From positions 1-64,000 of the forward strand of contig JALDRB010000007.1 in NCBI GenBank assembly GCA_031316155.1: a stretch of 64,000 bases of DNA, in the 5' to 3' direction. Positions 55,990 to 62,360 of this stretch are shown here, piece after piece; position 1 is the first letter of the stretch, and the number at the start of each line of letters is the position of its first letter. This DNA is from Candidatus Scalindua sp. Lineage in GTDB: Bacteria > Planctomycetota > Brocadiia > Brocadiales > Scalinduaceae. A program made the translations under genes and the position numbers. The notes under the pieces were generated by a model. That model was not told the origin of the DNA. It searched no databases and saw only the letters and a list, made by a program, of their open reading frames with translations.

Positions 55990-56285
55990 GAACCTAACAG
56001 GAGTTAATAAATTACAAATCTCAAATCACAAACTACAAATAAATCACAATGTTCGAATCATCAAACCAGTTTGTTCGTCCTGGTAAATACATATGCTGGC
56101 ATTTCAAGTTGTTGTAATGATATCATCCTACATGATTTAACAGGGTAAAAAGTTTCGGATTTGTTCGTTGTGATTTGTTTGTTATTTGGAATTTGTTATT
56201 TGGTGATTGTCAGATATCATGAAAATCGTTTTTAATAAATATTTTGCCAAATTCGGTCAAAATATTTTTGTTAATATTTTAATAC
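55990..56285 (+). repeat. Dispersed intergenic repeat family B, copy 2
   Basis: Shares GTTCGAATCATCAAACCAG, then GTTGTGATTTGTTTGTTAT, CCAAATTCGGTCAAAATATT and TTTTTGTTAA in order with the copy at 27365. Its left and right ends are inverted (ACAAATAAATCACAAT / rc ACAAACAAATCACAAC). Confidence 0.66.
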
Positions 56286-56744
56286 TCACGTACTTGAGTA
56301 CGTTCCGGTTCCAGAATTTTTACGTACCTTGTACCCGGGCAGTTTTCGATTAACCACTATTTAATCTTATAATTATTAGCGATTCAATGTTCTTTATTCT
56401 CATTAAAATTAAATTAAAGTCAAAGTCCTTCTTTGAAGGGGGATCAGGGGGATGTTGACACCCATTGTTTATATACTGTGGATCGTTTCAGATTAAAATC
56501 AGTTATCCATATCTCTTGTTTTTTTTAACATGGTAATGTATTTTATTAAGTAATATTATTTCTGACGTTATATAATACCATGATTGTGAACGTCTGATAA
56601 GGGCAAATTATGTTCTGTTTTCTTTAGAAACACAGGCTAATTTGGATATCATTGCCAAGCACCCAATAAAAGTATTGGCCAAAATTAAATATTGTAAAAT
56701 AACTGACAAGTTTTTTAGATTTCCTAAATTTTTCAAAAATTTGT
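56286..56744. other. Gene-free gap before palindrome
   Basis: About 460 bases without a frame or repeat I can name. A GAAGGGGGATCAGGGGGATG stretch near 56437 is a GC-rich patch of unknown meaning. Confidence 0.4.
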
Positions 56745-56789
56745 TATGATATTGGAAATATACAGACGCCATATATTTCCAATATCATA
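56745..56789 (+). repeat. Perfect palindrome, 18-bp arms
   Basis: TATGATATTGGAAATATA and TATATTTCCAATATCATA are perfect inverse complements around a 9-base loop. It lies 20 bases upstream of the gene at 56810. No T-run follows, so a regulatory or recombination hairpin is more likely than a terminator. Confidence 0.75.
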
Positions 56790-56809
56790 GAAGCTGTATA
56801 TTTAACGTT

Positions 56810-57397
56810 ATGCATCTAAATAAAGAACCAAAGCATATGAAACAAGCCTTTATTTGCTGGATAGCTTTAGCATTCCTCAGTCCATTTATCTTCCTTTCAA
56901 GCTCTATAGCAAGCACAACGTCGGACTTGCTCACAGAACGGGATCGGGCTATAGGACTGGCCATCACTGTGAATGACATCCTAACCTCTTACATCGAGGT
57001 TCATAATGACGTGTTCAAAGTTTCCGGTAGGCGGATCATCCCCATTCCTGGCTACTTTGAGGCGATCAATTTCAAACAGCACGTCGAGACACTTGAGAAC
57101 TTATATGCCAAGTTGAGTCAGATTGATCAGGACATTACTCGCTGGATCGGTAATGGTGTTAAAAATCCGGAAGTCCGCGACTTCCTTATTGTTCTTCGAT
57201 CCTATTCGAAAGCACTATTGGATGCGATTAAGGAATTTGAGTCCATATCTCGACAGCTATACAAGAAAAGTCAAGATCCAGATTCTTATGTGTGGAAATC
57301 ATACAGCAAAGATTTAGAGAAGTATGAGAAGGCCATCGAACGGTATCGGATGTTGGGCCAAATTCTTAACGAATCGTACAAATGTCTTAATAAGTAA
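56810..57397 (+). CDS. Hypothetical secreted protein, integron-cassette-like position
   Basis: A 195-residue protein with a signal peptide (FICWIALAFLSPFIFLSSSIAS) and a mature part of helices rich in charged residues, with no domain that I recognise. The start codon lies within GTTATGC at 56807-56813, a sequence like the core site of integron cassettes. An attC-like hairpin follows the stop. It is therefore best seen as cassette-borne. Biological role unknown. Confidence 0.6.
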   Translation: MHLNKEPKHMKQAFICWIALAFLSPFIFLSSSIASTTSDLLTERDRAIGLAITVNDILTSYIEVHNDVFKVSGRRIIPIPGYFEAINFKQHVETLENLYAKLSQIDQDITRWIGNGVKNPEVRDFLIVLRSYSKALLDAIKEFESISRQLYKKSQDPDSYVWKSYSKDLEKYEKAIERYRMLGQILNESYKCLNK

Positions 57398-57427
57398 CAC
57401 CATGTCACGTTTACTGGATATTGCATA

Positions 57428-57485
57428 TCAACGGGCTGGAGGGGGACGCGCAAAAGCTGAGCGCCCTTTATGCAAGACGTTATCT
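57428..57485 (+). repeat. attC-like imperfect palindrome
   Basis: The stretch runs TCAACGGGCTGGAGGGGGAC..GCGCCCTTTATGCA..GACGTTATCT. GGG-A-CGC pairs with GCG-CCC with one extra base, AAC at the left faces GTT at the right and a spacer of about 12 bases lies between. The pattern fits integron attC rules only loosely (GTTATCT rather than GTTRRRY). Confidence 0.45.
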
Positions 57486-57498
57486 GTAAGGAATAAGA

Positions 57499-58395
57499 AT
57501 GAATAATCTGGGATATTGTGAATTATGTGATCAAGAAAAAGAACTTCAGCTGAGTCATATTGTTCCTAGCTTTGTTTATAAATGGATGAAAAAGTCGTCA
57601 GTAACTGGATACATTCGTCATGGTGAAACACCCAATAAACGAGTTCAGGACGGTGATAAAGTCTACTTGCTCTGTAGAGATTGCGAACAGCGATTTGGAA
57701 ACTGGGAAGATATATTTGCCAGGAAGGTATTTATTCCATTGCATGAAGAAGGTTCTATAGATCCATATGGCAAGTGGTTGCTTAAATTTTCAACTTCTGT
57801 ATCATGGCGAGTTTTGACGTTTTTTAAGAATTATCTTGATATCAATCATTTCCCACATCACTTACTGTCTGCAGTCGATAATGCTCTAACTAAATGGAAG
57901 GAGTTTTTACTAGATAAACGGCCACATCCCGCTGGATTTGAACAGCACATGTTGCCATTTCGTGATTTTATTGAAGATCGTAATGATCCAGACTTGCCCA
58001 GCAATTTTAATCGATATGTCTCTAGGTCTATTGACATAGATGCAGCTTGCGACAAGACAGAGGCTTTTATTTATGTCAAAATGTGTCGTATTTTGTTGAT
58101 TGGTTTCATTGCTATTGATCATCCTGATTATTGGCGAGATACAAAAATTCATGTGAACAGAGGAATATTGGAGAAGAAACGTTATAAGGTTCCAGAAACG
58201 ATTAGAAACTTTATGTATTACAAAGCTGAGAGAGCACAAAAAGTATTTAGGTCAATGTCTGACCGGCAGTGGGATCTCATCGGTCAAGACTATAAGAAAA
58301 ACCCTGAGAAGTTTCGAGACTCTGAAATGTTTCATGCTATTACACGTGATTCTATAATGTTTGGAGATGCGGCATTTGATGATGTCAGAAAATAA
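57499..58395 (+). CDS. Zinc-ribbon/HNH-like hypothetical protein
   Basis: A 298-residue protein whose start has CELCDQEKELQLSHIVPSF and later LLCRDCEQRFGNWED: a C-x2-C..SH-IVP and C-x2-C arrangement like an HNH/zinc-ribbon module. The rest is alpha-helical with no known domain. Similar proteins are common in integron gene cassettes, and the gene starts 14 bases after the attC-like site. A role in DNA cleavage is possible, but not shown. Confidence 0.65.
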   Translation: MNNLGYCELCDQEKELQLSHIVPSFVYKWMKKSSVTGYIRHGETPNKRVQDGDKVYLLCRDCEQRFGNWEDIFARKVFIPLHEEGSIDPYGKWLLKFSTSVSWRVLTFFKNYLDINHFPHHLLSAVDNALTKWKEFLLDKRPHPAGFEQHMLPFRDFIEDRNDPDLPSNFNRYVSRSIDIDAACDKTEAFIYVKMCRILLIGFIAIDHPDYWRDTKIHVNRGILEKKRYKVPETIRNFMYYKAERAQKVFRSMSDRQWDLIGQDYKKNPEKFRDSEMFHAITRDSIMFGDAAFDDVRK

Positions 58396-58398
58396 CAA

Positions 58399-58440
58399 AA
58401 GATAACAAATGGATACATTCGAATGCACATTAACGGTGAC
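58399..58440 (+). other. Truncated attC-like left half
   Basis: ATAACAAATGGATACATTCG begins like the R''-L'' arm of an attC site and stops at the junction with the toxin gene on the other strand; no complementary right arm follows. Confidence 0.35.
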
Positions 58441-58458
58441 GATTTTGCTTTCTAAAAA

Positions 58459-58665
58459 TTATAGTCTGCAAATTGCTCTGTAATCTCCAATGCGATACCG
58501 CCATAGGCCTGAAAACAAGGATTTAAGCCCCTTGCCGTAATTACGCGGGTTTTGAGAAGGTGCAATGCGTTCATCGAAATAGTCAAGGATCTGTTGCTGG
58601 GTTTTTCTATCCAGCTTTTTCATTTCCTTCAGAACCCTGCTGTCATATTCAATGTTCCAAGCCAA
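58459..58665 (-). pseudogene. RelE/ParE-family toxin, C-terminally truncated
   Basis: Starts MAWNIEYDSRVLKEMKKLDR and reaches SGLWRYRIGDYRAICRL, then stops; normal RelE toxins have 15 to 20 more residues (IxxxxxVVxxVGHRxxVY). The loss coincides with the end of the cassette-like segment. Its start overlaps the antitoxin stop by several bases. Confidence 0.78.
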
Positions 58666-58861
58666 GTTCTTTCCTCATTTCCTCACTTGTAAGGCGTTTA
58701 GCCGGATTTTCGAGCCGTTTTTCGGCAATGTATCTGTCTTCCAGATCGTCAATGTGCTCCTCGATAAGCTTGCGGAAATAGAACGTTTTGGTTCTTCCCG
58801 TAACTTTTGCCAGATGTTCAAGTCTATTTTCAATTTCTTTATTAAGACGTAGTGAAGTCAT
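58649..58861 (-). CDS. RHH-type antitoxin
   Basis: A 70-residue ribbon-helix-helix antitoxin (MTSLRLNKEIENRLEHLAK..TGRTKTFYFRKLIEEHIDDLED) of the RelB/DUF6290 type, minus strand, with GAGGAAATT before the ATG. Upstream in-frame codons are open to 58939 but lack homology. It would neutralise the now shortened toxin downstream. Confidence 0.83.
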   Translation of the reverse strand: MTSLRLNKEIENRLEHLAKVTGRTKTFYFRKLIEEHIDDLEDRYIAEKRLENPAKRLTSEEMRKELGLEH

Positions 58862-58939
58862 AATTTCCTCCCCTGCCAAATAATCACATGCAAATGTAAT
58901 ACTTGTAATAAGCGTACTACATGTAATGTGGTTTGTCAA

Positions 58940-59298
58940 TTGATTCCTGTTTTCTCAAAGTTACGGTTTCTTTTTACCCAGGCAAGCCGTGTGTCAGTTT
59001 CCTGTTTGGGTATATACTAAAACCAAATCCTGGTGAAGGTATCCCCGGACAAAAAACGCCGAGGACTTTACTCGCTCAATTTTATCTCGGATTTTATCCG
59101 AAAACCATTATGAGATGAGTCTATCTTAATAAAATCCTTGAAACTAAGCCTGTCACCTTTAACGAATTCAAACAAGCTATCAACTCTTTGCTAGAGTTTT
59201 CATCACCTCGTGAATTTACAAAGAACGAAAAACTCACAAGCAAGTATTTCAAAATAATATCTGCTAGGACTAAGAAAAAAATTGACACCTGATTTTTT
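58940..59298. other. Gap with possible protein remnant before ISL3 element
   Basis: A plus-strand frame at about 59120-59290 reads KPVTFNEFKQAINSLLEFSS..KYFKIISARTKKKIDT to a stop. It has no start and is probably a decayed tail of an unknown gene. Bases 59291-59298 are the left copy of the target duplication of the ISL3 element. Confidence 0.4.
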
Positions 59299-60805
59299 GG
59301 CTCTTTATCAGAATTTGTGGGTAAAAATAAGGAAAAATATTGATTTATTTGAAGGAAGGCTCTCCAAAAGGAATATTTTTAATCCCATCTCCGCCGCCCA
59401 CCCCTTTTGGGTGAGGGTGGGCGGCTCCGAAGGGAATAAAAAATAAAGCCTTCGTTTATGTTTATCAGAGAATTTACAAACAGAAGCATTGTTGCTGCAA
59501 TTTGTTAAAATACGGTTTCCTATCAACCATATAATTAACAATTGCAGGTAACCAACAATGCTCATAAAAACATTACTTAATAAATGCTATCCTGTCAAGG
59601 GATTCATCTATGACAAAGTTATTTTATATGATACTAAAATTACGGTCAAAGTAAGAGAACGCAAAGGTTCACAAGGCTTATGTTGCCAGTGCAAGAAAGC
59701 AGCTCCAACTTATGATCATCTACAAGAACGAAATTTTCGTTTTATTCCCTTGTGGGGTTATATAGTTATGTTGGCTTACAAACCTCGACGCGTAAGCTGC
59801 CCTGAACATGGAGTATCCGTAGAGCATATTCCATGGGCTAATGGAAAGAGTCCTATCTGCACACCGTTTAAGATATTTCTTTCTCGTTGGGCAAAATATC
59901 TTTCCTGGCAAGAAGTGGCCAGGCAATTTCGTGTTTCATGGAAAAACGTATTTAAATCGGTAGAACATGTTGTTGAATATGAATTAAAGCATCGGAACTT
60001 AGATAATATCAACGCAATTGGTATTGATGAGATACAATATTTAAAAGGACACAAATATCTGACATTGGTTTATCAAATAGACTCTGCCTGTAAAAGATTG
60101 TTATTTGTAGGTCAGAACAGATCAGCGAAAACTTTGTTGCGATTCTTTATTGGTTTTGGCAAAGAACGATCTCAACAATTAAAGGCAATTTGCAGTGATC
60201 TTTGGAAACCATATTTAAAGGTTGTAAAACGTAAAGCTCCAGAGGCTATTCATATTCTCGATCGATTTCATGTGATGAAATATCTCAATGATGCAGTTGA
60301 TGAAACACGCAGAGCAGAGACGGCACAATTAAAACGAGATGGCTATGAACCGATCCTTGAGAAATCTCGTTGGTGTTTATTAAAGAACAAAAGAAACCAG
60401 AAGACATCACAATTAGCAAAACTACGTGAACTTGTTCAATATAATCTAAAGACAGTACGTTGTTATTTACTCAAAGAAGCGTTTCAACATTTCTGGACGT
60501 ACAAAACACGCTATGGTGCCGAGAGGTTCTTAAGAACCTGGACAACGAGGGCTATGAGATCAAAGTTGCCTGAAATAAAGAAAGTGGCCAAACGTTTACG
60601 TAAGCACCAGGAGCTTTTATTGAACTATTTTTCTGTCAAAGAGCGTCTATCTAATAGTGTTGTTGATGGTTTTAATCTTAAAGCTAAACTGACTATGAGA
60701 AGATCTTTTGGTTTTCGTACTTTCAAATCAATAGAAGTTGCTTTATATCATACGCTTGGAAAGTTACCAGAGCCTCCAATTACCCACAGATTCTACTGAG
60801 GAGGC
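59299..60805 (+). mobile_element. ISL3-family insertion sequence
   Basis: Complete element of 1,507 bp. Ends match as inverted repeats: left GGCTCTTTATCAGAATTTGT and right (inverse) GCCTCCTCAGTAGAATCTGT with 20 of 26 bases equal through GTGGGTAA. Direct 8-base copies GATTTTTT lie at 59291-59298 and 60806-60813, the size expected for ISL3 target duplication. It carries one transposase. Confidence 0.9.
59558..60799 (+). CDS. tnpA: ISL3-family transposase
   Basis: A 413-residue DDE transposase. It begins with a zinc-ribbon (CCQCKKAAPTYD, RVSCPEHGV) followed by HTH (LSWQEVARQFRVSW), then IGIDEIQYLKGHKYLTLVYQID with the first catalytic Asp, SDLWKPYLKVV with the second Asp and SNSVVDGFNLKAKLTMR-type Glu-containing C-terminal motif. 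Frame is intact and no stop interrupts it; this and its terminal duplication suggest the most recent mobile event in the window. Little else is near to be controlled by it. Confidence 0.93.
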   Translation: MLIKTLLNKCYPVKGFIYDKVILYDTKITVKVRERKGSQGLCCQCKKAAPTYDHLQERNFRFIPLWGYIVMLAYKPRRVSCPEHGVSVEHIPWANGKSPICTPFKIFLSRWAKYLSWQEVARQFRVSWKNVFKSVEHVVEYELKHRNLDNINAIGIDEIQYLKGHKYLTLVYQIDSACKRLLFVGQNRSAKTLLRFFIGFGKERSQQLKAICSDLWKPYLKVVKRKAPEAIHILDRFHVMKYLNDAVDETRRAETAQLKRDGYEPILEKSRWCLLKNKRNQKTSQLAKLRELVQYNLKTVRCYLLKEAFQHFWTYKTRYGAERFLRTWTTRAMRSKLPEIKKVAKRLRKHQELLLNYFSVKERLSNSVVDGFNLKAKLTMRRSFGFRTFKSIEVALYHTLGKLPEPPITHRFY

Positions 60806-60821
60806 GATTTTTTTTAACAAA

Positions 60822-61063
60822 GTAACGTCCTTAATAAACCTTTATGGCCTTGGTCACGTATGACAGGATTCCGCTTTATTAAAGCCGTTATGAATGAAGC
60901 CGGAATACCGGACGGCCCTCATAAATGTCCGAAAGGTTTAAGGCATAGCTTTGGAGTAGACTCAATCAGTAAAGGTGTTCGGCTTAACATGCTTTCAAAA
61001 TGGTTGAGGCATTCCAGCCTTGAAGTGACTTCAATCTATACCAACGCATTAGGAGAAGAATAA
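60822..61063 (+). pseudogene. Tyrosine recombinase C-terminal remnant
   Basis: NKPLWPWSRMTGFRFIKAVM then CPKGLRHSFGV..NMLSKWLRHSSLEVTSIYTNALGEE holds the box II residues R-x-x-R-H and Tyr nucleophile (IYTNA) of phage/transposon integrases. The N-terminal DNA-binding half is absent and upstream frame has stops. It is next to the right copy of the ISL3 target duplication. It is not an integron IntI (no extra domain seen). Confidence 0.78.
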
Positions 61064-61153
61064 CGCGGCATTACTTTTCGGATATAGGAGTAAAAATATT
61101 TTTGCAAAAAAGTTACGAATGCTTTACAATTGTAATTATAAGGAGGTTTTAAA

Positions 61154-61408
61154 ATGACTACAGAACCGACAAGTTTACGTCTTGATGTTGAAGCAAAGAA
61201 AAAGGCTTACAAGGTTTTTGCAAAGGTTGGTCTCAAACCTGCGCAAGCTTTCAATCTTTTCTTGCGCCAGGTTGCTTTGCGCGGAGGCATCCCTTTTGAT
61301 ATAAAAGTCCCTAACGCTGAAACCATAGAATCCATGGAAGAACTTGCCAGTGGTGGGGGAAAACGCTATAAAAATTCTCAAGAGATGTATGACGATCTAG
61401 GAATTTAA
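61154..61408 (+). CDS. RelB/DinJ-family antitoxin
   Basis: An 84-residue antitoxin (SLRLDVEAKKKAYKVFAKVG..PAQAFNLFLRQVALRGGIPFDI), the standard RelB/DinJ layout: RHH, then Gly-rich linker. AAGGAGG precedes the ATG. The toxin YafQ starts at the last base of the stop. Confidence 0.92.
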   Translation: MTTEPTSLRLDVEAKKKAYKVFAKVGLKPAQAFNLFLRQVALRGGIPFDIKVPNAETIESMEELASGGGKRYKNSQEMYDDLGI

Positions 61409-61683
61409 TGTACAAAATACGCGCTTCAGCCAGGTTTAGAAGAGATGTTAGGCGTTGTAATAGACAGCGTAAAGATATGCAGCTTTTTAAAGATATTGAT
61501 GCCCTGTTAGTTGCCGGAAAGCTTCTACCTCAGAAAAACAAAGACCATTTTCTTGCTGGTAACTGGCGCGGTCACAGGGAATGTCATATCGCACCAGACT
61601 GGCTTTTGATCTACAAAGTGAACGAAGATGAAAAAGTTATAGAATATGTTCGAACAGGCTCGCATTCAGAACTGTTTGGATAA
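61408..61683 (+). CDS. YafQ-family mRNA interferase toxin
   Basis: A 91-residue toxin: MYKIRASARFRRDVRRC..GNWRGHRECHIAPDWLLIYKVNED..YVRTGSHSELF. The H-x-C-H..W-L-L-x-Y and TGSHSELF blocks are those of YafQ/RelE endoribonucleases (His catalytic residues). One-base overlap with the antitoxin assures co-translation. It appears intact. Confidence 0.92.
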   Translation: MYKIRASARFRRDVRRCNRQRKDMQLFKDIDALLVAGKLLPQKNKDHFLAGNWRGHRECHIAPDWLLIYKVNEDEKVIEYVRTGSHSELFG

Positions 61684-61725
61684 TTTGAGAGGGTTTCGCT
61701 GTTAAACGCATGAAAGGAGAAGATC

Positions 61726-62010
61726 ATGATTAAAGAAAGAAATATTGGCTCTACTCTTGAGAGTTTTCTTAGAAAAGAAGGAAATTATGAAGTGACGCAG
61801 GCAACAGCGATCAAGAGCGTTATTTCATGGCAACTTCAAGAAACTATGAAAAAACAACATATCAGTAAATCAGAAACAGCGCGCAGGATGAATACAAGCC
61901 GTGCCCCTCTTGACCGTTTGCTGGATCCTGAAAATGATAAGGTACAGCTTGATACGCTCTACTAGGCAGCTTCTGCTGTTGGAAAACAACTCCATTTGGA
62001 ACTGGTATAG
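61726..62010 (+). pseudogene. XRE/HigA-like antitoxin with premature stop
   Basis: Frame MIKERNIGSTLESFLRKEG..QHISKSETARRMNTSRAPLDRLLDPEN is an HTH-type antitoxin; at TAG (61963-61965) it should continue AASAVGKQLHLELV to a stop at 62010. So one point mutation truncates the last 15 residues. GGAG is present seven bases before the ATG. Confidence 0.72.
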
Positions 62011-62041
62011 CTTTTATTATCATTAAAAGGAGGTTAAAGCT

Positions 62042-62122
62042 ATGCCTACGAAATATCCAGTACACCCCGGCAAAATCATCAAGCATGATTGTATGGATGC
62101 ATTAAAACTGAATTGGCTATAA
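62042..62122 (+). pseudogene. HigA-family antitoxin fragment
   Basis: MPTKYPVHPGKIIKHDCMDALKLNWL then stop: the first helix of a HigA addiction-module antitoxin, whose HTH is missing. AAGGAGG precedes the ATG. Only 26 residues remain. Confidence 0.72.
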
Positions 62123-62126
62123 TAAA

Positions 62127-62326
62127 TGCTAATTGAAATGCAATATGATGTTTGTTATCCTGAATTGCTATAGATTAAAACATATAACGACAAATGGCAA
62201 CGCGAGCAAGTTGATGCGGTTAAGGAACAATGCACAAAATATTTGATAGATAGGTATAAGAATAAAGAGCCTGCATACCAAGAGAATGATTTCTGGCTAG
62301 ACAACAATTTTGAAAATTCTCGGTAA
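62127..62326 (+). pseudogene. Remnant of unknown protein
   Basis: From ATG 62127 the frame reads MLIEMQYDVCYPELL, a TAG, then IKTYNDKWQREQVDAVKEQC..KEPAYQENDFWLDNNFE to a TAA. No family is recognised. It lies immediately before yhaN. Confidence 0.4.
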
Positions 62327-62360
62327 AAAATTTATAAATGTTATTTTGTTTCTATAATTC

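Noticed and set aside
60860..61063. Integron integrase (IntI)
   Set aside because: Only a generic tyrosine-recombinase tail is seen and the IntI-specific insertion cannot be found.
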